Notes: generated from the letters alone by a model not told the origin. Counted from the first letter of the stretch, positions 15,653 through 25,249 are shown. The stretch is DNA of 64,000 bases from Mucilaginibacter aquaedulcis (GCF_030409325.1 NZ_JAUFPR010000003.1:186001-250000), one strand, 5' to 3'. Program-made: numbers and translations.

Positions 15653-17389
15653 ATGGCAAAAAACGTTGCAGACCAATTGGTTGAAATGCTGGTGAACGCC
15701 GGCATAAAAAGGATATATGCCGTAACAGGCGATAGCTTAAACGAGGTTAATGATGCCGTAAGGCGCCAGGGCAGCATTCAGTGGGTACACGTAAGGCATG
15801 AAGAGGCCGGTGCCTACGCCGCCGGTGCCGAAGCACAACTTAACGGGCTTGCCTGCTGCGCGGGCAGCAGCGGCCCGGGCCATGTTCACCTCATCAACGG
15901 GTTGTATGACGCGCATCGTTCGGGCGCGCCGGTTATTGCCATTGCATCAACCATCCCCAGCTTTGAGTTTGGTACGGAATATTTTCAGGAAACCAACACC
16001 ATAAAGCTTTTTGATGATTGCAGCTACTACAACCAGGTTGCTGCCACACCTCGCCAGTTGCCACGCATGTTGCAGGCAGGTATTCAAAGTGCCCTGCATC
16101 AGAAAGGAGTAGCCGTAATTGGTTTGCCGGGTGATATTACCAGCCTTGATGCCGTTGAGATCAACACATCGGTTCAAAATTTTAATCCCATCCCGGTTAT
16201 CAAGCCTGCTGATGACGACCTGCAGCGGTTAGCAGGCCTGGTTAACCAACACCATAAAATAACCATCTTTTGCGGAATAGGTGCTGCCGAAGCACATGAC
16301 GAGGTGGTGGCATTATCGCAAAAACTGCATGCAACGGTAGCTTATTCGTTCCGCGCCAAAATGGATATCCAATATAATAATCCGAATGAAGTAGGCATGA
16401 CCGGATTGCTGGGTTTGCCTTCGGCCTACCACAGTATGCATGAAAGCGACCTGCTCATATTATTGGGCACCGATTTCCCATACACCCCTTTTATGCCTAC
16501 CGACTGTAAAATTGTACAGGTTGATATCAAACCAGAGCGCATAGGCAGGCGGGCAAAGGTAGATGTTGGCCTTTGCGGCACCATTAAGGATACGCTTGCG
16601 GCCCTGCTTCCACTTATTATCCAAAAACAGGATGATAGTTTTTTGAAAGCACAACTTAAGGTTTATGCAGATGTAAAAAATAAAATGCAAACCTATGTTG
16701 ACGACCAGGGCAGCCAGGATAAGATTCACCCAGAATACGTTGCCAGCATTTTAAACAAACACGCTGCCAATGATGCCATATTTACCGTTGATACGGGTAT
16801 GTCATGCGTGTGGGGCTCGCGATATATTCATGCTACCGGGAAACGTAAAATGATAGGCTCCTTTAATCACGGCTCAATGGCTAATGCCATGCCGCAGGCT
16901 ATTGGCGCTGCTTTAGCGCGGCCAGGTCAGCAGGTTATTGCACTTTGCGGTGATGGTGGCTTATCTATGCTGCTGGGCGATCTGGCAACTATTGTTCAGT
17001 ACAAACTACCTGTTAAGGTTATCGTTTTCAACAACCGCTCGTTAGGGATGGTAAAACTGGAAATGGAGGTTGCAGGCCTGCCCGACTGGCAAACCGATAT
17101 GTACAATCCGGATTTTGCTTTGGTTGCCCAGGCCATGGGGATAAAAGGCATTACCGCCAAACGCCCCGAAGATGTTGAACAGGCCATTACCGAAGCCCTC
17201 GCTTTTGACGGCCCTGCCCTGGTAAACGTATTTACCGACCCCAATGCCCTGGCCATGCCGCCAAAAATTGAGTTTGAACAGGTTAAGGGAATGGCCGTAT
17301 CCATGACCAAGCTCATGCTTAATGGCCACATGGATGAGGTACTGGATACCGTAAAAGCTAACTACAAGCATTTAAAGGATTTGTTGTAA
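15653..17389 (+). CDS. Thiamine-diphosphate enzyme, pyruvate oxidase/dehydrogenase (quinone) type
   Basis: A 578-residue TPP-dependent enzyme close in length and order to PoxB. The N-terminal Pyr domain holds the catalytic Glu region (VHVRHEEAGAYAAGAEAQL), the middle domain would bind FAD, and the C-terminal PP domain has the metal/TPP motif GDGG...NN (ALCGDGGLSMLLG to VFNNRSLGM). It most likely decarboxylates pyruvate to acetate and passes electrons to quinone at the membrane. The ATG at 15653 was chosen because the upstream extension to 15551 lacks family similarity and begins 17 bases after an AAAGGAGG sequence, too far to act as a ribosome site. Acetolactate-synthase relatives cannot be excluded. 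Confidence 0.85.
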   Translation: MAKNVADQLVEMLVNAGIKRIYAVTGDSLNEVNDAVRRQGSIQWVHVRHEEAGAYAAGAEAQLNGLACCAGSSGPGHVHLINGLYDAHRSGAPVIAIASTIPSFEFGTEYFQETNTIKLFDDCSYYNQVAATPRQLPRMLQAGIQSALHQKGVAVIGLPGDITSLDAVEINTSVQNFNPIPVIKPADDDLQRLAGLVNQHHKITIFCGIGAAEAHDEVVALSQKLHATVAYSFRAKMDIQYNNPNEVGMTGLLGLPSAYHSMHESDLLILLGTDFPYTPFMPTDCKIVQVDIKPERIGRRAKVDVGLCGTIKDTLAALLPLIIQKQDDSFLKAQLKVYADVKNKMQTYVDDQGSQDKIHPEYVASILNKHAANDAIFTVDTGMSCVWGSRYIHATGKRKMIGSFNHGSMANAMPQAIGAALARPGQQVIALCGDGGLSMLLGDLATIVQYKLPVKVIVFNNRSLGMVKLEMEVAGLPDWQTDMYNPDFALVAQAMGIKGITAKRPEDVEQAITEALAFDGPALVNVFTDPNALAMPPKIEFEQVKGMAVSMTKLMLNGHMDEVLDTVKANYKHLKDLL

Positions 17390-17493
17390 AGGTATAAACA
17401 AGCGCATCGTTGGGGTACGAAGCAAAAGTCTTCCCCATTTGGAAATAATAACCCATAAAAAGATATCTCTTGGAAATTCTCAGGCGTATAGTT

Positions 17494-17644
17494 GACTCAC
17501 CCGGTCTACGCTTCGCTGGACCGCCCTCTCTTCAGCTTCGCTGTAAAGAAGGCTTAGAAAAAGAAAAAGTAAAACAAAAGAAAATCCCTCTTTCCGCCGC
17601 AGGCGAAGAGAGGGGTGACAAGCGTAGCGATGTCGGGGTGAGTC
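17494..17644. repeat. GACTCACCC-ended palindromic repeat, copy 1
   Basis: A 151-bp element bounded by GACTCACCC and GGGGTGAGTC. The inside carries CCCTCTCTTCAGCTTCGCTG, a purine-rich spacer, and the near-complementary CCGCAGGCGAAGAGAGGGG. It matches 57992-58137 in opposite orientation and is related to 51590-51713. It can be translated in one frame, but that reading is only repeat. Confidence 0.85.
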
Positions 17645-17664
17645 TGATTTTCAACTTTTAAAGA

Positions 17665-17705
17665 AATCCTTCTAATCCTTTAATCCTAAAAATCACGGTT
17701 CAGAC
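17665..17705. repeat. GGTTCAGACA-ended repeat, right end
   Basis: AATC units start at 17665, 17674, 17682 and 17691 (spacings 9, 8, 9) and end in GGTTCAGAC. The copy abuts the GACTCACCC element 20 bases upstream. The rest of the 17390-17716 gap has no gene. Confidence 0.7.
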
Positions 17706-17716
17706 GAAAACCTTTT

Positions 17717-18549
17717 TTACTCCCCTTCAGGGAAATCTGCACCGGTGGTGGTTTCTTCCCAGGTGTCGAAATCTGCTTTAAGTTCCTGCAATTTAAGGCG
17801 GGCACCGTTTAGGGCGGCTTTACCTAATAACAGGCGCAACGGCGGATGCTCTGCCTCTACCGCTTTTATAATAGCCTCGGCCGCGCGTTCCGGATCGCCG
17901 GGCTGTTTGCCGCTGTAACCCCTGATGGCCTCTTTATTGGCTCCTGCTGTTTCTTTATAATCGGCAATAACAATTTTACTGTTATTGGCCGACCGCCCAG
18001 CCCAATCTGTACGGAAACCACTTGGGGCTATAACAGTCACCTTGATACCTAAACTGGCAGTTTCTTTTGCCAGTGATTCTGAATAACCATCAACAGCATA
18101 TTTAGTAGCGTTATAAAATCCTACTCCGGGGAAGGATCTTAACCCACCAATGGAGCTTATGTTCAGGATATGACCGCTATGCTGGGCACGCGCACCTCCT
18201 TGGTCATGTTGGCCAAACCCCAAAAGTTGATCTCGAACATACGGCGTACTTCATCCTCCTCACTTTCTTCAATGGCACCAAAGTAACCGATGCCTGCGTT
18301 GTTTACCAGTACATCAATTAGCCCGAATTTTTGCTTAACTGCTGCTACTGCTGCCTTAACTTCATCCGTTTTGGTTACATCAAGCTTTAGTGCAATGGCG
18401 GTGTCAGGGTAATCGGCAATAATGTCTTTTACATCATCGGTATTACGCGCCGCCACACCCGCTTTATAACCCAATTTTAAAACAAGTTTTGCCAGCTGAC
18501 GGCCAAAGCCGGTTGAGCAACCTGTTATTAACCATACTTTCTTATTCAT
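17717..18549 (-). pseudogene. Short-chain dehydrogenase/reductase split by a frameshift
   Basis: Together the two frames make one classical SDR of about 275 residues. The first frame (18549-18163) has the Rossmann motif TGCSTGFG, LDVTK and NNAG, and runs to INFWGLANMTKEV. The second frame (to 17717) resumes at RAQHSGHILNISSIGG, with catalytic Ser and YNATK (Tyr-x-x-x-Lys), and ends normally. Relatives have about four residues between KEV and RAQH that are absent here; only two bases remain, so about ten bases are missing near 18190 and the frame shifts. Either a recent loss-of-function deletion or an assembly error is possible. Neither half holds all catalytic parts. Confidence 0.85.
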
Positions 18550-18660
18550 GATAGTGTTGTTGTTTAATATGTAAATTAACAGATAGGCGATAAATTGTTT
18601 GTCAGCAAAGCTTCATTGTTACATAGCTTAGTTGTTACAATTAGAATCTCCCCCGTGATT

Positions 18661-18785
18661 GTCATCCTTCATGTCATGACAACGTACATGGCAACTTAAG
18701 AAGTTTTAAAAACCGCTTAAGCATTCAACGGCGCTATTCTACAACTTGTAAATCCAGAAACAGATCCTTCTTTTATCAGGATGAC
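18661..18785. repeat. Inverted pair GTCATCCT / AGGATGAC
   Basis: GTCATCCT at 18661-18668 pairs with AGGATGAC at 18778-18785, about 110 bases apart, between the broken SDR gene and the M1 peptidase terminator. The interior has no coding frame. It looks like a degraded member of the ATGAC-ended intergenic elements. Confidence 0.45.
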
Positions 18786-18810
18786 AAGATAAAAAATTGA
18801 TAAAACAAAA

Positions 18811-18830
18811 AACCCGGCGTTAACCGGGTT
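18811..18830 (-). terminator. Terminator of the M1 peptidase gene
   Basis: On the minus strand a 7-bp stem AACCCGG / CCGGGTT with a 6-base loop is followed by TTTTTG. It lies 7 bases past the stop codon. Confidence 0.85.
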
Positions 18831-18836
18831 CTTGTT

Positions 18837-20822
18837 TTATTTTTTCCAAACGTTATTGTCGGGATTATAATCTGGTAATACTTTGTCGGGATCATACGTA
18901 ACCGATTCAATCTCTTCGGTTGATGGATACTTAAATGTCCATGAGCCATAGCGTTCCCAAATTTCAACCGGCAGATTAACGCGAGTTGTGTTACCACTTT
19001 TGGTTTTCACTTCCAGTATAACCGGCATAGCCATTTTACCCAGGTTATCCAAGGTTATCAGCGCGCCTTTTGAGGCATCGCCATCAACATAGGTAACATT
19101 GCTCACAGCAACATCCAGACGCCAGTTGTTCACAAACCAGCCTCTCCAAAACCATTGTAAGCTTTCGCCAGCAGCATTTTCCATAGTGCGGAAAAAATCG
19201 TCAGGTGTAGGGTGTTTAAATGCCCATCTGTTAATATAAGTTTTAAAGGCGAAATCAAAACGCTCAGGGCCTAATATCTGTTCGCGCAGCAATACTAAAC
19301 CGGCACTTGGTTTTGAGTAAAGCAGGGTTCCGGTATTTCTTTCTTTAAGGTTGTTTGGCTGGCTCATTACAGGCTCCAGTTCGGGCCTGGTAAAAGTTTC
19401 GCCAATACGGTGCATATCAATAGCATGGGTGTTTTTATACTCGCCATTGTTAAAGTTGGCGGTTGAAAGCGTATTGATAAAAGTATTAAAACCTTCATCC
19501 ATCCAGCCGTATAAACGTTCGTTTGAACCTACGATCATCGGAAACCAGGTATGGCCAAACTCATGATCGTTCACACCCCATAAACCGTTCTTTTTGGCTT
19601 TGTATCCGCAGAAAACTATTCCCGGATATTCCATTCCACCTACTATACCGGCAACAGCGGTTGCGGCAGGGTAAGGAAACTCGAACCATTTTTCTGAATT
19701 ATATTCGATAGATTTTTTAACGTACTCGGTTGAACGGCCCCAGGCATCATTGCCATCACTTTCTTCCGGGTAGGCCGATATAGCCATTGATTTTTTACCG
19801 CTTGGCAGATCCATTTTAGCGGCATCCACAATAAAGGCCGCTGATGAAGCCCATGAAGCGTCGCGGGCATTCTTGATTTTAAAGTGCCAGGTAAGTTCGG
19901 TTTTACCAGCCGGGCGCGATTTAGGGTCTTTGATCTCATTCGCTGTACGGATCATTACCGTTTTTTCGCTTTCAGCTGCTGCCGCCCAGCGTTTTTGCTG
20001 CTCAGGAGTATAAACTTCCTGTGGGTTCAACAACTCGCCCGATGCTACCACGATGTGATTAGCAGGTGCGGTGATGCTAAGGTCAAAATCGCCATATTCC
20101 AGGTAAAACTCACCCGGGCCGGTGTAAGGTATGGTATTCCACCCCATTACATCATCATATACGCACATGCGCGGGTACCACTGAGCTATGGTATAAATTT
20201 TTCCGTTTTTGGTTTGCAGATAGCCTGTACGGTCAGATCCATAATTTGGCGGAATAAATGAGTACTCAATTTTCAGTTTTACCTGACCACCGTTAGCAGT
20301 TACCTCTTTAGGTAAAAATATCTGCATGCGGGTATCATTGATCAGGAATTTTGCATCAGTAAATTCGCCTTTAAGACCTGCGTATTTTACTGATTTTATT
20401 TTGTAGCCAGCGTCAAATGCTTCGCCTCTGCCCCAGTTGCGGCTGCCGGTTGGCGGCACAATGGCTGTACCGCGCGAATCAAGCTTGAAAAGGTTTTGCT
20501 CCAGGTTCATCCATAAAAAACCCAGGTTTTGCGGACTATTATTGGTATAAGTTAAAACTTCAGATCCTGTAATTTCATTGGTTTGATCATTCAACCTGGC
20601 AGCCAATTGGTAATCGGCCCGGTTTTGCCAATATTTTGGGCCGGGCTCGCCGCTTGCCGCGCGGTATTCGGTTCCGTTTTTGGTATAAAACAAGGGCCCG
20701 AAGGTTTCATGATAATTGTAATCAGAAGCGGACTGGTTAGCCGGGGCCGCTTGCTGCGCATCACCTACACTAACCGCCAACATAAAGGCCATGCTGAAAC
20801 CGGCCATCAGTTTTAAATTCAT
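18837..20822 (-). CDS. M1-family zinc aminopeptidase, exported
   Basis: A 661-residue secreted metallopeptidase. A signal peptide precedes the cleavage region near SVGDAQQ. The zinc motif HEFGH is at 420-424, with the third ligand Glu443 in [10 protein letters not shown] 18 residues on. [10 protein letters not shown] is the variant of the aminopeptidase exopeptidase motif (GxMEN is typical; Tyr replaces Asn here). A C-terminal beta-rich domain follows. It probably trims peptides in the periplasm or at the surface for nutrition. It is a single-gene unit with its own terminator. Confidence 0.92.
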   Translation of the reverse strand: MNLKLMAGFSMAFMLAVSVGDAQQAAPANQSASDYNYHETFGPLFYTKNGTEYRAASGEPGPKYWQNRADYQLAARLNDQTNEITGSEVLTYTNNSPQNLGFLWMNLEQNLFKLDSRGTAIVPPTGSRNWGRGEAFDAGYKIKSVKYAGLKGEFTDAKFLINDTRMQIFLPKEVTANGGQVKLKIEYSFIPPNYGSDRTGYLQTKNGKIYTIAQWYPRMCVYDDVMGWNTIPYTGPGEFYLEYGDFDLSITAPANHIVVASGELLNPQEVYTPEQQKRWAAAAESEKTVMIRTANEIKDPKSRPAGKTELTWHFKIKNARDASWASSAAFIVDAAKMDLPSGKKSMAISAYPEESDGNDAWGRSTEYVKKSIEYNSEKWFEFPYPAATAVAGIVGGMEYPGIVFCGYKAKKNGLWGVNDHEFGHTWFPMIVGSNERLYGWMDEGFNTFINTLSTANFNNGEYKNTHAIDMHRIGETFTRPELEPVMSQPNNLKERNTGTLLYSKPSAGLVLLREQILGPERFDFAFKTYINRWAFKHPTPDDFFRTMENAAGESLQWFWRGWFVNNWRLDVAVSNVTYVDGDASKGALITLDNLGKMAMPVILEVKTKSGNTTRVNLPVEIWERYGSWTFKYPSTEEIESVTYDPDKVLPDYNPDNNVWKK

Positions 20823-20951
20823 TTCAATCGTTTTTGTATATATGCGGCAAGTATACCATAAAAAAACTTTTGAATGTTCAGGTAAAACGATTGTTACGCG
20901 AATATTAATTGATAAAATGAGAAAATTTTCAAATTTGAGCTAAAAACAGGA

Positions 20952-20991
20952 AAGCCTATAAATCAGGTAGATATACATGATTTATAGGCTT
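20952..20991 (-). terminator. Long hairpin after the ArsC/Spx-like gene
   Basis: A perfect 14-bp stem AAGCCTATAAATCA / TGATTTATAGGCTT with a 12-base loop lies 31 bases past the stop of the 21022 gene. The T-run on the minus strand is weak (TTCCTGTTTTTA), so it may be a terminator or an mRNA-end stabiliser. Confidence 0.6.
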
Positions 20992-21021
20992 AGCAACAGA
21001 TTGTACGTTATAATTAAATTA

Positions 21022-21372
21022 TCATTTCTTTAAAAAATGATCAGCGTATACTTTTTCGTCGAAACCAAAAAACAGGAAGTCTCCATCCTCAATCACAGGC
21101 CTTTTGATCATGCTTGTTTTTTGCTGTAATAAGGCAAGGGCATCGGCACTGGTTTTTACACTTTCCTTAACCTGCGGGTCAAGCTGTTTCCAGGTTAGGC
21201 CCTGCTTATTCATAAACTTTTCGTAACCGGCCTTACCTTCCCACTCCTGCAGCTTTTCGGCGCTTACACCCAGCTTTTTAAAATCCTGAAAATTATAATC
21301 AACCTTCTTTTCTTTTAACCAATCAAGGGCTTTTTTAACTGTATTGCAGTTGGTAATTCCGTAAACTTTCAT
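21022..21372 (-). CDS. ArsC/Spx-family (YffB-like) protein
   Basis: A 116-residue thioredoxin-fold protein of the ArsC/Spx superfamily. The start YGITNCNTVKKALDWLKEKKVDYNFQDF matches the YffB subgroup, with a single active-site-position cysteine (Cys9) and no CXXC. The C-terminus KRPVIEDGDFLFFGFDE is diagnostic of the family. YffB proteins may act as glutathione-linked reductases, but their role is unsettled; it is distinct from the arsenate reductase of the ars operon at 41411. It lies 9 bases after the outer-membrane barrel gene and is probably co-transcribed. Confidence 0.85.
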   Translation of the reverse strand: MKVYGITNCNTVKKALDWLKEKKVDYNFQDFKKLGVSAEKLQEWEGKAGYEKFMNKQGLTWKQLDPQVKESVKTSADALALLQQKTSMIKRPVIEDGDFLFFGFDEKVYADHFLKK

Positions 21373-21381
21373 GCTGCAAAC

Positions 21382-23829
21382 TTAATTATTTGAACCGCTA
21401 CTTTTGCCGCTATTTTTGGTATCATCGTTATTTATACTGCGCTGATTCTTTTTAATTTCACCGTTGAGCTTACCAAATTTGTAGTTAAGCCTGATAGCGA
21501 AATGACGGTACGGGTTATCGGTACTGGTACTCTGAATAAAATCGGGCGTGCGAGATGAGTTGGTATATGCCCTGTACTTACTATATGGGTTGTTGGCCAC
21601 CAGGGTTACGGTAAACTTTTTGTTGAACAGGTCCTTAGCTACCGTATATGAGTTATATATAAAATTACTGGTTTTGCCCTGTAAATTAACATCGCCGCTA
21701 AAGAAACCGGCATTATAGCCTAACCTGTAGGTTTCGCCCAGTTTATAGGTAAAGCTGGCGAAAGCATTACCTATATATCCATCATTTTTAAAGAACTGAC
21801 CGTTGTAAGTCCCCTTTAACCAAACGTGCGAAATCTGACCGTTCAAACTAACGGTAAGCGGTTTTACAATAGAAAAATTGGTATTTACATTAAAGCCCAG
21901 ATTGCGGTTGCTGCCCAGGTTTTGGTATGTAGTATAGGTTACGCTATCGCGCAAGCTGCTCACATTTTGAATGGAATTATTGGAGAAAGCATAGCTTAAA
22001 CCTACCGTAACCGATGCTTTTTTGAAATTGCTGTAGGTAAGTTCAAAAGTATTATTCAACTCCGGGCGCAGATCAGGATTACCGGTATTAATAAACTTAG
22101 GGTTTGACCGGTCAATAAACGGGTTAAGCTGGTATATGCCGGGGCGTTGGATACGCTGGGTGAACCCTAAGTTGATACTACTGCTTTTTAAACTGCGCTG
22201 TAATGATATTGATGGGATCAGGTTATTGTACCCTTTATCAAGTGGGGTGCCCATAAAATCGGCACTGATTGCGGTGTGTTCTATACGTAAGCCTGCCTTG
22301 GCTGTCCAGCCGGTTAATTTTATCTGGTACGAGTTGTAAACACTGGTAACATCCTGGTGGTAATCAAAGGTGCTAGTCTGGCTTTCGTTGGGTACGTATT
22401 CATTGGTGGTAGGGTCAAGGTCATCGCGTCCAAAATCACTGAAATTAGTACGAAGAATGGCCTTTGCACCTGCTTCAATGTTTATCTTTTTTAACGGATA
22501 CACATAATCAAGCTGAATAGTATGTTCGCGATTACCGGCATTATTCCGCTGCCTGAAATCGGGATTATCCGTATCATCAAAATTAAAGCGGTTGGTAAAT
22601 GCGTTGGTATTTGTTTGATCACTTGGCGAGTAGCTGTATTTGTATGACATGGTAAGCAACTCGTCTTTATGATTTTTAAAACTGCGCTGATAATTGACAG
22701 ATATATCGGCCCCCTTATCTTTACTGTTATTGGTCACCAGGTTGCGGTAAGCCTGATCAAGTATCCCGGCACTGTTAGTGCGGTTTGATTGCAGTTGGCC
22801 GCTCTGATCAAAATGACCCTGAAAAATCTCAAATGAACCGGTAAGCAAATTCAGGCTATCTATTTCGTAACTCAGTTCGGCATTGGCGTATTTGTATTTG
22901 CCACCGAATGTATTGCTACCGTTTTGATTTAATATACTGGAAACTGCCTGGTTAACGAATTGCGTTTGCGTGTTATGCGTAGCTGCGGTAACATCCTTTT
23001 GAGTACCAAAGCCTGCGTAACCCGAAAGGCCAAACTTGCCCTGTTTTACCGTAGCATTCAGGTTATAGCCAGGGCCCCAAACCGTATTGTAGCGGGTATT
23101 GATGCTGCCGTTATATCCCTGATCTGCGTTTTTCTTGGTGATGATGTTGATGATACCGGTTAATCCTTCCGCATCATATTTAGCTGGTGGGGTGGTAATT
23201 ACCTCAATCTTTTCGATATTGGTGGCGGGCATAGCCTTCAACACATCCGATGGATTTTTAGCCATCAATGCCGATTCCTTTCCGTTGATCAATATTTTAT
23301 AGTTGCCGCTTCCTTTAAGCCTTATTTTATCATCGCCATCAACCGACAACAGAGGCACTTTGCGCATCATATCCAATGCAGAAACCGCTTTACTTTCCGG
23401 ATCGGCGGTTACATCATAGCTCAGGCGATCAACCTCCTGTTTCATTACCGGCTTTACCGCGGTTATGGTTACTTCCTTTAACTCCTTATTGGAAGTGCCG
23501 AGCAAAATTTTGCCGGCATCAAACTCATTGCCGGTGAGTTTTACTGGTAAAACTCTGGTAGCGTATCCGATAAAGGCCACTACCAGCTGATAGGTTTTAC
23601 CTTCGGGAGCTTTGAGTTCAAAAGTTCCGTTGTCTTTGGCAAGACTGCTTTTTACAGGCGCGTGTGTAGCGGCATCCTGCAGGGCTACTGTAACGTAACC
23701 AAGGGGCTTATTTTGGGCAGAATCGATGATAGTCCCTCTGACAGTAATACTCGGGGGCGAATTTTGTGTTTGGGCATAACCAAACGCTGAAAGGCAACAG
23801 CATAGCAAGATCAGTAAGAATTGTTTCAT
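21382..23829 (-). CDS. TonB-receptor-like outer-membrane barrel with carboxypeptidase-regulatory domain
   Basis: An 815-residue outer-membrane protein. A signal peptide (ending near GYAQTQ) is followed by a CarboxypepD_reg-like beta-sandwich (about 28-110), a plug-like domain with IRLKGSGNYKILINGKESAL and IEKIEVITTPPAKYDAEGLTGIINIITK (about 150-235), and a barrel of long alternating strands to about residue 790. This is the outer-membrane protein beta-barrel (OMP_b-brl_3) type common in Bacteroidota, related to TonB-dependent receptors. The C-terminus after the last strand is an odd Lys/Asn/Ser tail. The cargo is unknown; no SusD-like partner is adjacent. Confidence 0.85.
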   Translation of the reverse strand: MKQFLLILLCCCLSAFGYAQTQNSPPSITVRGTIIDSAQNKPLGYVTVALQDAATHAPVKSSLAKDNGTFELKAPEGKTYQLVVAFIGYATRVLPVKLTGNEFDAGKILLGTSNKELKEVTITAVKPVMKQEVDRLSYDVTADPESKAVSALDMMRKVPLLSVDGDDKIRLKGSGNYKILINGKESALMAKNPSDVLKAMPATNIEKIEVITTPPAKYDAEGLTGIINIITKKNADQGYNGSINTRYNTVWGPGYNLNATVKQGKFGLSGYAGFGTQKDVTAATHNTQTQFVNQAVSSILNQNGSNTFGGKYKYANAELSYEIDSLNLLTGSFEIFQGHFDQSGQLQSNRTNSAGILDQAYRNLVTNNSKDKGADISVNYQRSFKNHKDELLTMSYKYSYSPSDQTNTNAFTNRFNFDDTDNPDFRQRNNAGNREHTIQLDYVYPLKKINIEAGAKAILRTNFSDFGRDDLDPTTNEYVPNESQTSTFDYHQDVTSVYNSYQIKLTGWTAKAGLRIEHTAISADFMGTPLDKGYNNLIPSISLQRSLKSSSINLGFTQRIQRPGIYQLNPFIDRSNPKFINTGNPDLRPELNNTFELTYSNFKKASVTVGLSYAFSNNSIQNVSSLRDSVTYTTYQNLGSNRNLGFNVNTNFSIVKPLTVSLNGQISHVWLKGTYNGQFFKNDGYIGNAFASFTYKLGETYRLGYNAGFFSGDVNLQGKTSNFIYNSYTVAKDLFNKKFTVTLVANNPYSKYRAYTNSSRTPDFIQSTSTDNPYRHFAIRLNYKFGKLNGEIKKNQRSINNDDTKNSGKSSGSNN

Positions 23830-23937
23830 AAGGTATTTGGTGGATAAGACGTATCAAGTTAACCATCTGTTGCACAAATCGAAAACTATTTAACATATTT
23901 TAACTAAAAAATTAGTTTTAGGTGATGCCGGCACATT

Positions 23938-24498
23938 TTATTTGTTGTAACGAGTCATGGTAAGCTCGGTACCAATGGTAGTAAAGCTTTTGATCATCTC
24001 AATAGAGCGATCAATCAGGGCGGGGATCTCTGGCTTTTCATCATCATCAAAGCCGCTTAAAACGTAATCAACCTGTCGGCCTTTGGGGTAATTGTCGCCA
24101 ACGCCAAAACGCAGGCGTGCATAGTTGTTATGGCCAAGGGTTGCCTCAATATGTTTAAGGCCATTGTGGCCCGCGGCGCTACCTTTCGGCTTAAGGCGCA
24201 AAGTGCCCAGCGGCAGGGCAATATCATCAACTAAAACCAATACATTTTCAACAGGGATCTTCAGCTCCTGCATCCAGTGGTTTAAAGCCTTTCCGCTTAG
24301 GTTCATATAGGTAGTAGGTTTAATGAGGTGCAAACCGCGGCCCTTGAATGATACCTCGGTATAATAAGCCAACCGCATATTATGAAACTTTGCCCCCTCC
24401 TGTTTGGCAAATTCATCTAATATCATAAAACCGATATTATGCCTGGTATCCGCATATTCCGGACCTATATTTCCTAAACCAACTATTAGATATTTCAT
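23938..24498 (-). CDS. pth: Peptidyl-tRNA hydrolase
   Basis: Releases tRNA from prematurely dropped peptidyl-tRNA in the cytoplasm. The 186-residue protein has the family motif GLGNIGPEYADTRHNIGFM with catalytic His20 (the same number as in E. coli), KPTTYMNLSG, and LVLVDDIALPLGTLRLKPKGSAAGHNGLKHIE. It is downstream of rplY and prs on the same strand, a widely conserved order. A strong terminator lies between rplY and pth. The sequence directly before the start codon is the end of a CCCCCTAAAGGGGG inverted repeat, which supplies an AGGGGG stretch one base before ATG. Confidence 0.96.
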   Translation of the reverse strand: MKYLIVGLGNIGPEYADTRHNIGFMILDEFAKQEGAKFHNMRLAYYTEVSFKGRGLHLIKPTTYMNLSGKALNHWMQELKIPVENVLVLVDDIALPLGTLRLKPKGSAAGHNGLKHIEATLGHNNYARLRFGVGDNYPKGRQVDYVLSGFDDDEKPEIPALIDRSIEMIKSFTTIGTELTMTRYNK

Positions 24499-24640
24499 GC
24501 CCCCTAACCCCCTAAAGGGGGATTTTTGATTTGCTTAATTTATGGCGAAGATATTATTTTAAAATAAAAAAGCGATAGACTTACATCTACCGCTTTTTTA
24601 AATGGGCTCTTGTTCCCCCTTTAGGGGGTTAGTGGGCTTA
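24499..24640. repeat. CCCCCTAAAGGGGG-type inverted pair between rplY and pth
   Basis: The left part (24499-24523) carries CCCCCTAAAGGGGG and the right part (24614-24640) carries CCCCCTTTAGGGGG, TTAGTGGG and the rplY stop codon. The two parts are inverted copies around the rplY terminator. The left arm touches the pth start codon. A related element lies at 40181-40260. Confidence 0.75.
24568..24600 (-). terminator. rplY terminator
   Basis: An imperfect stem AGCGATAGA / TCTACCGCT with flanking A- and T-runs gives a hairpin followed by TTTTTT on the minus strand. It lies 38 bases past the rplY stop. Confidence 0.75.
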
Positions 24641-25222
24641 TTTTTTGCCTGAAGCAGCTTCCTGCTCAGCCTGACGTAATGCACGTGAAGTGGTTACTGA
24701 TACGATAGTATCTTCCTGGGCATTAGTGATAGTAAGGTTAGCAAGTTTAATTTCGCCTACTTTTACTGATTTACCAACTTCCAAAGCTTCAATGCTTACT
24801 TCAATAGCATCTAAATGATCTTTAGGTAATGCTTTGATGCGCAGTTTCCTTAATTTCTGAACTAATTTACCACCCACTTTAACACCTGGAGAAGTTCCGG
24901 TTAATTTAACCGGGATCTCGATAGAGATTGGTTTTTTCTCGTCAAGCAATAAAAAGTCAACGTGGATAATTTGCTCAGTTAAAGGGTGAAACTGAATATC
25001 TTTAATAATAGCTTGTGATTTAACACCAGCAACATCAAGATCGATGAAATGAACAACCGGAGTGTAAACTACGGCTCTCAAATCAGCTGCGGACACTGAA
25101 AAGTGGGTTTGAGTAGCCCCACCGTAAAGTACTGCAGGCACTAAGCCCTGGTAACGCAGTTCTTTAGCGTCTCTTTTCCCTACGTTCTCTCTTGGAGAAC
25201 CGCTAATAGCAATTGATTTCAT
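24638..25222 (-). CDS. rplY: 50S ribosomal protein L25 / general stress protein Ctc
   Basis: A 194-residue long-form bL25, which binds 5S rRNA in the large subunit. The N-terminal 5S-binding domain (about 1-90, with REN, KELRYQGLVPAVLYGG and HFIDLDV) is followed by the TL5/CTC C-terminal domain (PISIEIPVKLTGTSPGVKVGG, KLRKLRIKALPKD). The C-terminus is a short Ala/Glu tail. It lies 144 bases downstream of prs with a heptad palindromic repeat between them. prs-rplY-pth is the usual order in many bacteria. Confidence 0.95.
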   Translation of the reverse strand: MKSIAISGSPRENVGKRDAKELRYQGLVPAVLYGGATQTHFSVSAADLRAVVYTPVVHFIDLDVAGVKSQAIIKDIQFHPLTEQIIHVDFLLLDEKKPISIEIPVKLTGTSPGVKVGGKLVQKLRKLRIKALPKDHLDAIEVSIEALEVGKSVKVGEIKLANLTITNAQEDTIVSVTTSRALRQAEQEAASGKK

Positions 25223-25249
25223 TTTTATATTTATTTATTTGTTATTTAA

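Noticed and set aside
17470-17661. Open frame running through the GACTCACCC repeat
   Set aside because: The frame is created by the repeat itself and has no homologue-like character; the opposite-orientation copy at 57992 also reads open.
18163-18549. Two separate SDR genes
   Set aside because: The two frames overlap and together reconstruct one SDR with ordered motifs; neither half is a plausible enzyme alone.
21022-21372. Calling this a second arsC in the arsenic system
   Set aside because: It is of the YffB/Spx-like group, far from the ars operon, and lacks the phosphatase-type P-loop of the real ArsC at 41411.
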